This document shows positions 11,535 to 22,794 of a DNA stretch of 64,000 nucleotides, piece by piece; the first letter of the stretch is position 1; every line of letters starts with the position of its first letter. Where the stretch lies: the NCBI RefSeq assembly GCF_023065955.2, contig NW_026623089.1:29232767-29296766 (forward strand), in the 5' to 3' direction. Made by a program: the position numbers and the translations under genes. Source of the DNA: Ursus arctos (lineage: Eukaryota; Chordata; Mammalia; Carnivora; Ursidae). A model generated the notes under the pieces. That model searched no databases. It worked only from the letters and a program-made list of their open reading frames with translations, and was not told the DNA's origin.

Positions 11535-11645
11535 TTTAACCATCTGTCTGACCTTGGACAAATTATTTGACCTCTGAACCTGTTTTCTTGAGTGTGAGCA
11601 CAGTGCCTGGTACAACATAGGTGCTCAGTAATTATCTGTGGGTGA
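11535..11645 (+). repeat. MIR SINE, internally shortened
   Basis: TGACCTTGGACAAATTATTTGACCTCTGAACCTG is followed directly by AGCACAGTGCCTGGTACAACATAGGTGCTCAGTAA, so the centre of MIR is missing. Confidence 0.7.
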
Positions 11646-12889
11646 GAGAGAAATTCTAAGGTCCTTTCAGCTCTGCCACTCTATAGCTTTCCTAGTAATC
11701 GGGGTCCCTCTTCATGGCGGACATCATCATTGCCCTTTGGCAAGCTTCACATTCATTTGGCATTTATTCTCAAAAGCGTTGTTCTGCCATTCTCCTGAGC
11801 AGGCTCAGTACCACTCGAACCATATAAGTTTCATCTCAAGAGTCTAGAATTAAAGGTTCACATGATTTCTCAGCAGAATTGTTATTGGCCGCCAATGCTC
11901 AATGCTCTTGGCTTTTGCTTGTCAAAAGTTGTTTGCTCATCTACTCTGTGTACGTGAGAAAACTTCTCATAGGCAACAACTCTCCCACTTCCTCCAACCC
12001 TTAGATGTCCGTGGCATGCCATCGTTAACAGATGGGCGAGACCATAAACGTTGTTCAAATGTTGAGTCACTCTTTGCTCTCCTATTTTTCAGTTGGCCAG
12101 CTCCTGAATTTGCACATTTGAGGTGCTTCTAGGGTTAATATTGCTCTTTTGTGAAGTTGATTTACAAAGTGTGTCCCCTGAAGGCTCACCCCTAATCTGA
12201 ATTGTCAACTGGGGACCGCTAGAGATTGATGATGGGGGATTATGATTGTGTACGTGTTGCACCTTCATCCAATTTTCTGATGTGTTTTGGTAATGATGTT
12301 GACAGTTGTGTGAAGATCTGTTCCTGAAATTAAAGCCGCGCAGCAGCATTTTTGAGCTCGATGATTATTTGATCAGATCAGAGTGGGTTTTACTTCTCCC
12401 TCAGAGTCAGCAGAGATTTACTGTCTACTGACTGATGTAACTTCATGCTCGAAGATGGTTCACAGCATAACTTACCATCAGAGAGAGAAAGGTCAAGGAG
12501 CATTGGAACGAAAACCCAACCTTGTTTGACTTTAGCGATGACCTTGAAGGGGCTGAAAATGCACACATTATCAAAGATTCCTGCCCATAGAGCATCATGG
12601 AGAAAATAAACGTTGACACATTCTGGTGGACATTTGTACTGACGAGCATCTTGCAACGGTGGCTATCATTTGAGTAAGGCCAAGGCTTTCATAAAATCAG
12701 ATATAAGGTAAAAAAGAATAGGATTATGGTTTCTAAATTTTTCTTGCTATTGGCAAGAGGTGGAAGTAACCATTTATGAGTCTGAGTCTACATGACTTAA
12801 AGCCACAGTGAGATGCTAGGAGAAGGCTCATGAGTGGCCTGTGCAGGACTTTCCTATAGGGTGATACATGTAATTTCATTCTGTATATG
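11646..12889. other. Unassigned intron
   Basis: Repeat-poor. Short frames near 12390-12656 on both strands are open but show no recognisable protein family. Confidence 0.45.
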
Positions 12890-13855
12890 AATTCTTAAAG
12901 TAATCATAAACAATAATTCACAAAAAAGATGCAAATGGACAATAGACAGGAAAATAATGTGCAAGGACTTAGAGTGTGCAAGATACAGCATAAAATCAGG
13001 GTCTAGCTTTCAGTAACAAAACTGGCAAAAATTTAAACAGATTATAATACTCAGTGTTAGCAAAAATGCAGTGAGGTGGATATTTTCAAAAATCTGGAAA
13101 GAAATTTGTCAAAAGGTACTAAGAGCCTTAAAAATACACAGACTCTTTGACTCTACAAGTCTACTTTTATAACTCTGCCCTAGGGCAATACTCAGAAATA
13201 TATGGTTGGGGCACCTGGGTGGCTCAGTTGGTTAAGCGTCTGCCTTCAGCTGAGGTTATGATCTCAGGTGTCCTGGGGTCAAGCCCCGTGTTGGGCTCCC
13301 TGCTCAGCGGGGACTTTGCTTCTCCCTCTCCCTTTGCCCCTCCCCCGCCCCGCTCTTGCCTGTACACACTCTCTCTCTCTCAAATAAATAAATAAAATCT
13401 TTAAAAAAAAAGAAATATATGGTCAAAAATTTATGTGAAAGGCTATTTGCTACACCTTTTTTATAATAGCAAAAAAAAAAACAGAAGCAACTTTATTATC
13501 CATTAATAACAAAATGGTTAAGTAAATTATGGAATCCCAACGTGATGAAATACTATGGGATCATTAAAAATTCTCATCAAAGAATATTTAAGGATGTAAG
13601 GGAATTATTTCTAATATAATAACTAAGGGAAAGAAGCATTATATATAACTTGGTACAGAATGGTCCCAACTTTGTAAAGCATTTAAATATGCACAGAAAA
13701 AGACTAGGAAGAAATATACCCAGTATTAACAGCTATTCTAGGTGGTTGATTTAGAGGTGATTTTAATTTTCTTCTTTATGCTTTTCTGTATTTCCCAATT
13801 TTTGTAAAATTTGCACAAAGTACATTTTTTTTATAATCAGTAAAAACTTTTAATG
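12890..13855 (+). mobile_element. Ancient L1 3' region, split by a Can-SINE
   Basis: Order of motifs matches the end of an old mammalian L1: AACAATAATTCACAAAAAAGATGCAAATGG, a CTCTTTGACTCTACAAGTCTACTTTTA segment, GGTTAAGTAAATTATGGAATCC, ATGGTCCCAACTTTGTAAA, then TTTTAATTTTCTTCTTTATGCTTTTCTGTATTTCC near the 3' end. The element is interrupted at 13207..13410. Confidence 0.85.
13207..13410 (+). mobile_element. Can-SINE, sense, inside an ancient L1
   Basis: Typical head GGGGCACCTGGGTGGCTCAG and AATAAATAAATAAAATCTTT tail. Perfect 13-bp target duplication AGAAATATATGGT is at 13194..13206 and 13411..13423, both in L1 sequence. Confidence 0.96.
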
Positions 13856-13860
13856 ATCAT

Positions 13861-14217
13861 AATCACAGCATCCATAGGGTCACCCAAGAATTTTTTCTGC
13901 ATTTCAGATCCTCGGAATGAGAATGGGGAGAGCAATTATGTCTTTCTCTTCACCTAATTTGGAAAATTTTAGCAGAAATTCCATGGGCTCCAGATGCCTT
14001 GTTTTCTTAGCCGCTTGATGATTTTCTGCACCTTGTCAAGAATCAGAGGGATTTTGCAGATTCTTTTGTCTGATAGTGTGGGATAAAGTTGAAAACATGT
14101 TCCTCAATAATTGTTGTAACTGAGGAGGTCTCTGAAATGCTCTTTCCAGAGCTCAGTGACAGCTTCATTCTTATTTAGCAACTGTCCATCCAGGAACAAC
14201 AGGGGGCTGGTGGCTAC

Positions 14218-14220
<3 letters not shown>
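13861..14220 (-). mobile_element. RTE-like LINE reverse-transcriptase relic
   Basis: Reading the minus strand from 14220, one frame gives LNKNEAVTELWKEHFRDLLS, then after one stop KVQKIIKRLRKQGIWSPWNF, then further stops. The WxEHFxxLL motif followed by a VxKxIKxLK motif about 35 codons later is the layout before and at the start of the reverse-transcriptase domain of RTE-type LINEs such as mammalian MamRTE copies. Stops show that it is dead. The family call is an inference from two motifs. Confidence 0.45.

Positions 14221-14262
<42 letters not shown>
14221..14262. repeat. (GT)21 microsatellite
   Basis: An uninterrupted run of 21 GT dinucleotides borders the RTE-like relic. Confidence 0.98.
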
Positions 14263-14264
<2 letters not shown>

Positions 14265-14266
<2 letters not shown>

Positions 14267-14861
14267 GGGCACTTAAATCCACACGTGTTATAAAATATTA
14301 GAGGAATGCTAGATGCCTTCATGGGGTCATTTTTCCCTCTCTTCTTTGTGCCAAATTACTTGGAGCCTCTGCCCTGGTTTATAGATGCCTCAATTTCTCT
14401 CCCTCTGAGTTGGTGTCAGTGTGCTGGAGATGAAAAGCCTTCTACCTCTCGGCCCTGGTGTGAGGAGGTTGGACTACAAGATCTAAGGTGTCTCCCAATT
14501 CCAACCTGATTTGTTTGTATGACACGTGGAGTCAGTCACTTCCTCCATCCCCTCATTTCTTCTCCTTAAAAACCCAATCGTGAAATTAAAAAAAAAAACA
14601 AAACACACCACAATTGTGACGTTTTGTGGAAGCAAATCCCAGGACTTCTTCACAAACACTAATGACAGTGCATTAAAATCCACCCTTCTGTCGGCAAGGA
14701 TGGGACTGTTGGGTTTTAGAATATAATATTGGAGGTTTAAGAAACTTAGAAGCAAACGGTACACGTGGTCTCTCATTTACAGGGGAGGCAGGCCCCAACC
14801 TAAGTGCATTGCTAGATAACAGCTTCCAAAACCCACGTTTTAGGAGGGTGGGATGCCAAGT
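14265..14861. other. Unassigned intron
   Basis: Nothing recognised beyond an A-rich patch near 14588-14605. Confidence 0.5.
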
Positions 14862-15075
14862 TCGGTCTGTTGAGCACCTGCCGTGTTCCTGGCATGGTGC
14901 TGAGCACGAGTCTCCTCCTGTACCCTTCAGCAATCCTCTGAGAATGATGCTTTTGTTTCCCCCACCCCACCCCGTTGTAAGATGAGGAAACAGGCTTAAG
15001 AAACTTTCGCGACATCAACTTAAGTTGTGAAGTTAGAATTCAATCCCAGAGCTCACATAGACCATTTGACCAGTG
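14862..15075 (-). repeat. MIR SINE (antisense)
   Basis: GAGCACCTGCCGTGTTCCTGGCATGGTGCTGAGCACGAG, TAAGATGAGGAAACAGGCTTAAG, then AATTCAATCCCAGAGCTC follow reversed MIR order. Confidence 0.75.
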
Positions 15076-15079
15076 CCTC

Positions 15080-15225
15080 CCCAGCTTACCTGGAAGAATC
15101 ATCCGGAGTGTTTGTTAAAAAGACAGCCCCCGGGTCCCTGGAGCTTCTCTGGTAGGGTGGTCTGGGGAGCGACCTGGAATGTGGTAGTTGGAACAAGTGC
15201 CCCAGGTGATTCTTAACAGGCCGGC
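15080..15225 (+). mobile_element. MER5A-like hAT fragment, diverged
   Basis: GCTTACCTGGAAGAATCATCCGGAGTGTTTGTTAAAAAGACAG and a later CCCCAGGTGATTCTTAACAGGCC resemble MER5-type non-autonomous hAT elements. Confidence 0.5.
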
Positions 15226-15261
15226 TTGGGAGGGACGGGTGTTTGAGATACCGATACCACA

Positions 15262-15440
15262 ATGGATCTCAGGCCTGGCTGCAAATTAGAATTACCGGGG
15301 GAGCTTTTTAAAAAGTCCTGGCACCTGGCTCCAACCTGAGACATTCTGATATCATCGGACTGGGGTGGGACCCACGCATCAGGATCTTAAAACACTCCAG
15401 GTGATTCTAAAGTGCAGCCAGGGCTAAGAACCATCGCTCT
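15262..15440 (+). mobile_element. MER5A-like hAT element
   Basis: Contains CTGCAAATTAGAATTACCGGGGGAGCTTTTTAAAAAGTCC, GACTGGGGTGGGACCC and CTCCAGGTGATTCTAAAGTGCAGCCAGGGCTAAGAACC, the usual internal order of this family. Confidence 0.7.
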
Positions 15441-15724
15441 GCTGCCTCGGCTGATTAAAATTAAATCAGCCTGACTCACTAAAAAAACACTAGTAAAAGA
15501 AGAATCACTCCACGCCGACGGTCTCCCACTTTGAGCCCAGCCATCAGAGGAAGTCATGTAAGGGCTGAAGGGAGAGAAGCAAAATACCCAGCAGGGTGTG
15601 ACAGCCGTGCTATTGTCCTTTCGTTGCCCAGCTCCTGACTGAACACCGAAATCAGATGGCTTGAAAGTGCTTCCTAGGCCAGAGCTGGGATGAAGCGGGG
15701 AGTTCTCTTGCTTCATTACTGCAG

Positions 15725-15830
15725 TGGTTTTCAAGCTTTCTTGTGTATCAGAATCACAATGCGGAGGCTGCGCCCATAGCTTCTGAGGCAGTCGGTCCAG
15801 GGTGGGGCTGACGCTGGTGGTCCGTAGACC
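15725..15830 (+). mobile_element. MER5-like hAT fragment, short
   Basis: GTGGTTTTCAAGCTTTCTTGTGTATCAGAATCACAATGCGGAGG resembles the left terminal part of MER5-type elements; the rest is degraded. Confidence 0.45.
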
Positions 15831-16089
15831 TCTGCTTCAGCATTTTGCCTGTCTCTGAACCCACTGCCACAGGAGCGGAGGGATGGCCCCGCCTCACCTC
15901 CTGGCCAGTGAGTAAGTGTGGTTTGGAGCCAGAATTTCTCTGAGAGAGCTTTCGGTTGAGTCTTAGACCCTTTGACCATGACATTTGAGGGACACACTAC
16001 TGAGGCATCCTAACAGAAGAGTCGGGAAGCAGCCCCATTCCGCCTGCCCCCCAGACCCACCTTCAGTCATAGGTTATTACATTCATTTC

Positions 16090-16585
16090 CAGCCACAGAT
16101 GTTAATTCGTCAACTCTTTCAACAAAATGTATGTCATGCTTCCTCAGTGCCAGGCCGTGTTCTAATTTCTGGAAGGATGGTAGACAGCAGACCAGATGCT
16201 TACCTTCATGGAGATCCTGTAGAGAACACACACACACACTCAAAACAAGGTAATTTCAGAGAAGGGTAAGTGATACGAAGCAAGCAAATCGGGGTGACAC
16301 GGCAGAGTGTGGGTTTAGACTGGGAAGAGTGGGCGGGCCTTTCTGAAGAGGGATATTGGAGCTGAGATTTGAAAGACAAAACGAGTTAGTCTTTCAAGGG
16401 CCAGAAAGAAGAGCCCCTGTATCAAGAATGTCAAAACTACGTTCTTAAGCAAGTGAGGGCACAGAGGAAGCGACCGACTCCAAGTGTCATAGAACCAACG
16501 GAACAGTTTGGGCAGAAATTCCTGAGGCAGGAGTTGCTTGGTGCATGTGAAGAGCAGAAAGCTAGCGAAGGTTAGAGCTAGACAG
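16090..16585 (-). repeat. L2 LINE (antisense)
   Basis: Begins with TTTCAACAAAATGTATG...CAGTGCCAGGCCGTGTTCTAA...CTTACCTTCATGGAGAT and continues with GGAGCTGAGATTTGAAAGACAAAACGAG and a degenerate CCTGAGGCAGGAGT segment, the reversed L2 3' order. Confidence 0.75.
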
Positions 16586-16768
16586 TAATCACTCGCATTT
16601 GCCTAGCTCTGTAAGCTGGGACATCCTCGATGTCCATACTTACGGGGACAGCCCTGTGATGTAAGAGAAAAGAGAGTATATATCCCCATTTTTTAAATAA
16701 AAAAACCAAGGCAGGAAGAGGTAAAGGGTCACTCCCAAGGTGACAGGGTTAGTAAGAAGCGAAGCTTA
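16586..16768 (-). repeat. MIR SINE (antisense)
   Basis: GCATTTGCCTAGCTCTGTAAG, TATATCCCCATTTTTTAAATAAAAAAACCAAGGCAGG, and GTGACAGGGTTAGTAAGAAGCG follow reversed MIR order. Confidence 0.65.
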
Positions 16769-16771
16769 AGA

Positions 16772-16942
16772 CAGTGCTTCTCAAACTCCCACGTGCACAC
16801 AAATCACTGGGGCCTTGTTTAAAGGCAGCTCACTCTCTAGGTCTGGGGTGGGGCCCGAGATTCTGTGTCTCTGACAGACTCCCAGGTTATGTCACCGCTG
16901 CTGGTCCAAGGACCACACTTTGAGCAGCAGGCCTTCAGTGGT
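16772..16942 (+). mobile_element. MER5A-like hAT element
   Basis: CAGTGCTTCTCAAACTCCCACGTGCACACAAATCACTGGGG at the left, GGTCTGGGGTGGGGCCCGAGATTCTG in the centre, GGACCACACTTTGAGCAGCAGG at the right. Both terminal motifs are present, so it is near full length. Confidence 0.85.
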
Positions 16943-18079
16943 TATTTTGTATTCTGGCTGTTTGATCAGGAGGACTGTGTCCTTGCAGGTGACCTCCTCT
17001 ACCTACACAGGGGTCCAGTAGCCGAGGCCGAAGTCCAGTCAGATGATGATGTAACACCCAGGAGGAGGCTATGGGGACCTCCCCACCCCTTCAGGAGCAC
17101 CAGAAAGACCTCCTGGCGGGTGTGAAATCCTTCCTTCGTCTTAGGTGCAGCCTTGGGTCAGGACATCCATACCGATGACCGCCACATATTGGCTCCCTGC
17201 CACTCTGATTTACACTCGTGACGCGCTCATCAATTCCGATAGGCAACTTCTTGAGTTATTTTAGGGTTTTGGATTTGATAGCAAAAACCACTCCATAAAG
17301 CCAACATTTCTCTTCTTAGTTATGCTTCCAAGACATCGCTGCCTCCAGTTTACCGGTTGCCTTGTTAACCAGATCTTGATTTTCCATCAGGGTCTTAGAG
17401 CTGACATTCCTTCCTAGGGCTCTCCGTCACAAATTTGGACTGGTACCCTGGACAGCCACCGTTAGGATGGTCCCAGAAAAAAAATAGCACAGGCAGTAAA
17501 TGGCTGGCTTTCTTTTTAATGGCAGGAATGTCACTGCACTAGCCACTGTTATCCGACACGTGATTTGGGGGATCTTTCACAGAGGCCTGCCCCATTGGGT
17601 GAGCAGGGCCGGTCCTAAACAGAAATTGCGGAGATCTAGTTACGAGTCCCGAGCCTCGCTCCCATCTCGCTGATGTGCCAGTGCTCCTCACCCCCAGTAT
17701 TCCAGACATCACGGTTCAGCTCCTGTCATGACGAGCAGCTTGCCAAAGGACTTAGAACCTGTCACGGAAGATGTCTGAGTGGAGGCCCCTTTATCAATGA
17801 CCTTGGGCCCTCTTAGCCGTCAGGGGCCCTTCCGGCCCAGCTGTTCAGGACTTCCCCGTACATGCCAGGCAAACCCAACACTACTTTGGCCGTAAACTGC
17901 AAGCGAATCCCAAGCACACAGAAATGCTTGGCAGACGCTCCCCCTTGTGCTGTGATTTCCCGAAGGTCCACCAAAGACTCTTGAGTTGCTCAGGGAATAC
18001 TCTGCTTCTCACCTTTTGCCAAGATGATCCATGGGCCTAAATTAACAAAAATGACTGAGCTGACCTGTAGTTGTCGACA
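16943..18079. other. Unassigned intron
   Basis: Unique-looking DNA; no repeat or coding signal recognised. Confidence 0.5.
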
Positions 18080-18420
18080 TTTTATTCAATGCAACAAATA
18101 CTTCTTGAGCTGTGTGAAGGAACCTTGCTAAGGACTTGAAGAGAAACAGAGATGTGTAAGTCGCAGTCCCTGGCGTCAAGATGGTAATCGAGTACAGTTG
18201 AGCCTGTAGACGCATCCACAAATATCCGGCAGGCAAAACAGAATGTGATAAACTCGGGACTCAAGGCGAGAACAGAGAGCGACTGGGAACTGGGTAGGAG
18301 AGGAGGTTCATTCTAACTGGAGAAGTCTGGAAAGATTTCTTGGAAGGGGTGGCAGTGGATCTCGTTTGCCCGTGGGATGGGCAGGATTTCAACCCCGGGA
18401 TGAGCATTTGTAGTGAAATG
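18080..18420 (-). repeat. L2 LINE (antisense)
   Basis: TTATTCAATGCAACAAATACTTCTTGAGCTGTGTGAAGGAACC, CAGTCCCTGGCGTCAAGATGG, then GAGAACAGAGAGCGACTGG and GGAAAGATTTCTTGGAAGGGGTGGCA follow reversed L2 order. Confidence 0.7.
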
Positions 18421-18424
18421 AGTA

Positions 18425-18662
18425 ATGTCTGCCATTTATGAAACTTACCATGTATTCGGTGCTGTTCTCAGTGCTTCACATGTGTTAGCTCATTTCGTCC
18501 TCTCATTAACCTCATGAGCTCGGTGGGTTATCATGCTCCCGTTACAGGTGAGACAGGTGAAGCCCAGCCAGGTCAGGTAGACTTGTCCTGAGCCAAATAC
18601 TAGTCTGGAGGCGGAGGGCAGGGGTGTGGGGCTGGAATTGGAACCCGGGCTGCCTGGAGCCA
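18425..18662 (-). repeat. MIR SINE (antisense), long
   Basis: CTGCCATTTATGAAACTTACCATG...GCTGTTCTCAGTGCTTCACATGTGTTAGCTCATTT, GTTACAGGTGAGACAGGTGAAG and GGGCTGGAATTGGAACCCGGGCTGCCTGGAGCC cover nearly the whole reversed MIR. Confidence 0.85.
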
Positions 18663-18665
18663 ATG

Positions 18666-21344
18666 CAAGATTGGTAACTAGTAAACCCTATCGGTAACTA
18701 CTAAACTCCATGGACAAGGCATTTGGTTTTCTTTTTTATTACCCTCATTTAAAAATCACTAATCAACTCTGTTGAGCTTTGTTAGAAGCAGAGTAAGCAC
18801 TGAGGACCTACTGAAGATGTTTGTTTACTCCCTCACTACAGGCTTTCAAGCCACCTAATCAGCGAGGCCCTCGAGGAGAGCAGGCTGCTGCAGCCTGCGT
18901 TTCCGAGCTCTAGAAAGCCAAGGATGGGCTCTCCAGGCGGGCAGCGCCCCCCCTCCCAGAGAGTCTTTCTGGTCCTCAGAGGCCAGCCAAGCCCGTCTCT
19001 CTTCCTCTGGTGCTCTGAGCTCAGTGTCCGTGGTCTCTTCAGAGTCCCGAGATGTAAGATGTGTCTGGGGGAGGGGAGACCATGCCCAGAGGAGAGGACT
19101 CCTGTTTCTTCCTTGGCTTCATGGCTTGGAGCAGTTCATGGCCCCAAGAGGCAGCAGCAAGCTGATTCCTCACAGGACGGGCCCAGGCGCGAGCGAGCTC
19201 TGCCAGGTGCTTCCTGCTTCCCTCTCTGGTGGGAGAGGCTCTTGGTGCAGAGGGAAAAGTAGCATTTAGGCAGAGGCTTTGCTTGTGAGCTGGGGGACTC
19301 CGAGCCCCCAGCTCTGCACCTGTGTGAGGCGGTGCTGGCCTGGAGGCAGGGGCACAAAGCGGCCCGCCGGGACTCTGCAAGGGACATGTGGCTCACAGGT
19401 TGAACAGAAACGCCACCTGACAACAGCCCCACGTCTTTAAGGAAGAGGTGGCTCAGTCCTAACCGGGGCCAAAGTAATGCCAAGGGTTAATCTTCTTTCT
19501 CCTCTTTGATGCCAAGTGATGTTGAATCTTGCAGCTGCTTCTCCTCTGAAGAAAAGGAGGAGAGAGAGGTCTGCAAGCTCCCCAGCCCTACCCTTCCATC
19601 CCCCCACAAGGTGCTCTGGAGCGGGGAGGTCTGCAGTCCTTTGAACCTTCCAGCCAGGAGGCAGGTCAGGAGCAAGAGCTGCCTGCCTTCCCAAGCCTGC
19701 AGTCGCTGAGAGGAGCAGAGGACCAGCCAAATCAGTGAGCCAGGCCCCAGGTCCTGCTCTGCCCTGGAATCGGTCTGGGAGCATTTTGTGTTAAATGCCG
19801 ACATATAAATTTGTAGACGTTCCTTGTGAGCAAATTGGATTCCTTCACTGGGCCCTTAAGTGCTGCCATTTAGGCAGATTTAACAGGAGGCTCTGGCCAC
19901 CGCCACCCCCGCTGGCACCCCTCCCAGTGCTGAGCCCTCCAGAGTTACCAGGGAATAGAGCCCAGGTCGGCCCACCGGAGACAGCCGGGGGCTTGTGCAC
20001 TCTCCAGCCTTCTCTGCTGCTGCCCGCGCATCCTCCTGGCTTCCTCCCCACCGCTGCCCACGTGCTCCCTCCCTCCTCTCCCCACTCCCGCTCCCTTTCT
20101 CCCAACGCCTCCCTCCCGCCCGCCTTCCCCTCTTCCCTCCAGTCTCTCCCTCCTCCTGTCTGCGCCGTGGCAGCTGCTTCCAATGCACAGAGATGCACCA
20201 ATTCATTCAGCCTCGCAGACTCTTTAAGGTCGTTACTAAATATATCAAGCAGAAGAAAGGGTCTTTTTTCCCATCTCTGAACAGGGAGCATAAATGCCGG
20301 CCTCAGGATCCAAGCTGGTCCTCCCTGGTCCCAAATGGGAGGCAGTCCGGAGCCAGCAGCCAGCCAGGTTACAATGGGAGTCTACCCTCCCACCAGGCAG
20401 GGGTGTGACCCCCCACCCCGGGAAGGACTGAGGTGAGGCAGGGTGGGATGCAGGGGATGCTGGGGAGACACCCGGATTAAGAGATGAAATCCATTTTATA
20501 GCTTCAAGAGTTCAACAGCTCTGGAGACAATTTTCAACAAAGCTAGTTCTCCCCCCTTTAGATTAATTTTTTTCCTATATTTTTTAAGGAAATTGGGAAG
20601 TGTTGAAAGAACCTGACTTGCCAGTCCCGGGAATGGACTTCTGTTTGAATGCCCTAAGCAGTGCTGTCTCTGATATTTTTCTAAGTTGTAAGCAGATGAC
20701 CTTGCTGCTCGAGCAGTAACCGGTGGTGAACAGCCAGACTAGAGCGTTACATTAGCGGAAATGCACAACAAAGTTGGTCTGCGCCTTCCACGGTAGGCGG
20801 GTGCCTGGCCAGCTCCTCCTCTTGGGTCATGCTTTCATGGCGCACCCCATCTGCCCGGTCCTCCTACTACACAGACACCCCCTTCCTGGGAGTCTCTGAG
20901 GCTTCTTCCCCTCCTCCTAATGTGTGGAGGCAGAGCAGGCTGAGTTGTGATTTAAGAGAAACGCCTCCTCCCCATGCAAAAATATCTCCCACACAGGACG
21001 CAGTGCCCATCGTTTAGAAGTTCTTTGAGGGGAGATAAAAATATAAGTGGTATTTTATCTTCAAATAAAAAGTAGATGAGGTCATGGGAGAATGTGTAGG
21101 GCATTCATTTGTAACCTTTCCTTTCTTTCTTTTTTTTTTTTTTTTTTTTTTTTTTGTCACGGGGTCTTTTATGCTCTGGCTGCCTCCCCAGGTAGAATTG
21201 CACACTGTTTCAGCCACACAGTTTTACATGTCACTTTAGGTAGCTTAAGGGGTGCATGAATCCCTAGGGCCTGTCCTCAGACCTGCCGGACCTCCAAGTA
21301 AGTGCCACGCGGCCAAGGAAGGGAGGCTGGGGACACTGGCGTTT
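18666..21344. other. Repeat-poor, GC-rich intron block with poly-T tract
   Basis: From about 18830 to 20450 the DNA is GC-rich with no recognisable repeat. A pyrimidine-rich tract runs at about 20025-20165 and is followed by an AT-rich stretch. An almost pure T-run lies at 21131..21155. Several open frames of about 110-160 codons overlap on both strands and are attributed to GC content. It may contain regulatory DNA, but nothing specific is proven. Confidence 0.4.
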
Positions 21345-21650
21345 CACTGACTATCAAAAGAAGAGGCAGTGATGGTCAAGAAGGCAAAGTGAAGTGGAGA
21401 ACATTCTAGAAAAGTGAGATGTCATGGAAGCCACAGGCCAAAAGGGGTTCAGGATAGAGGAAGTGAGAACAGAAGGACTGAGTATTCGTTAGAATTAGAA
21501 TTTGTCAGGCTGTCGGTGGTGACCTGGGGGAAAGGTTTCAGCGGGGAGAGGGGAAGGAGTTGGATTCTCAAGGCATGAGCAGCAGGCAAGATGGTGGGGA
21601 GGGTTCAGATGCCCTGTTCAAAATCTTGGGCCAGAGCAGGAACAGGCAGC

Positions 21651-21738
21651 AACTTTGGAACCAACAGAGGAAAGAACTTTGGAACCAACAGAAGAAGGAA
21701 CTTTGGAATAAACAGAGCTTTGGAACCACAGAGGAAGG
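21651..21738 (+). repeat. 24-bp tandem repeat, about 3.6 units
   Basis: Units start at 21651, 21675, 21699 and 21716, each beginning A(A/G)CTTTGGAA followed by a purine-rich CAACAGAGGAAAG-like half. The third unit is shortened to 17 bases. Confidence 0.85.
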
Positions 21739-21779
21739 AACTATTGCTTTCTGAGTAGGTAGTAAACAGGTGGACTTCA

Positions 21780-22060
21780 CAGAGGAGAGGATTTTTGAGG
21801 TGGGTCATGGAAAAATAAAGAAGAATTCACCAGGGAGAAAAGTGGGGGGCAGGGGGGACTGCATTTCAGGCAGGAAGAAGAGCACTTCCATGGAGTTGGA
21901 GGAGTGGAAGAGGTAGGACTATGTGCTGATTTGCAGAGCGCGTGAGGAGAAAAGTGGGAAGGAGATACCGCTGGAAACAGCAGAAGCCAGAGGGCACGGG
22001 GGCCGAGGAGCTTGTGCTTTATCCTGGCAGGCAGTGAACACTCACTGAAGAGATATTTTT
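21780..22060 (-). repeat. L2 LINE fragment (antisense)
   Basis: CTGCATTTCAGGCAGGAAGAAGAGCACTTCCATGGAG, GAGGAGAAAAGTGGGAAGGAGATA, and GAGCTTGTGCTTTATCCTGGCAGGCAGTGAA match the reversed L2 body. Neighbouring 21345-21650 may belong to it but is too diverged to say. Confidence 0.6.
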
Positions 22061-22099
22061 AACATACTTTTTTTTTCTTTCTGATTCTAAAAGCAATAT

Positions 22100-22790
22100 A
22101 AGCTCATTATAAAATTTCTTTAAAATATGGAAAAATACAAAGAAACATAATTACTGTTAACATTTGGGCATATTACTTTGAGTTTCCTTTCCGTACACTG
22201 CGTTTCACTGAATCTAAGACCCCATCATTACTTTATGTGCCACTGAGAACATGCAATTACACTTGATACAGTGCTTCTTTTCAGCAAGAGTGAGACACAT
22301 CCCATTTTAAATAGGTTAACACATGGGGGAAATATTCTGTGCCTTGGAATTGATAAGAGAAAGCTATGTAGATTTTCAAACGTAAGTTCTCTTTATATTG
22401 CCAATTTTGTATCTGGCTTCTTTACTCAGAATTATACCCCAAGTGTTCTCCAGGTTATAAAAGTATTTGTACAGATCATTTTTAACAGCTGCCTAATATT
22501 CCATTTTGTAGATTCTCCACAATTTATACAACCATTTCCTTATCCACATGTGTTATGTTAATTTCTGTTTTTTAATACTGTATATAGTGCCTCCGTGAAA
22601 AGTGGTGTTCATTAGCTTTTTTTATTTCATTTTTTTGTTTTTACTATTCTTCTCCAGGATAAATGTATACTACGAGGGAAACATTGATACGGCATAGTAA
22701 GATTTATGTTTGACACATACATGTTATGCTCTCGGGCTCTCCAAAGGACATAAACTGTTGGCGAACTTAGCTGGTAGTCTTGTGTGTAGT
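22100..22790 (-). mobile_element. Ancient L1 3' region (antisense)
   Basis: TTTTTAACAGCTGCCTAATATTCCATTTTGTAGATTCTCCAC and AATTTATACAACCATTTCCTTATCCACATG, then CTCCAGGATAAATGTATAC, are the reversed sequence of old L1 3' regions. Confidence 0.7.
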
Positions 22791-22794
22791 CCTG

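Noticed and set aside
19795..20408. Several Pro/Ser- or Arg/Gly-rich frames of 105-161 codons on both strands
   Set aside because: They come from a pyrimidine-rich tract; composition alone keeps them open.
21131..21155. Poly-T run as the reversed tail of a processed pseudogene
   Set aside because: The sequence to its right shows no recognisable gene and I could not find a convincing target duplication.
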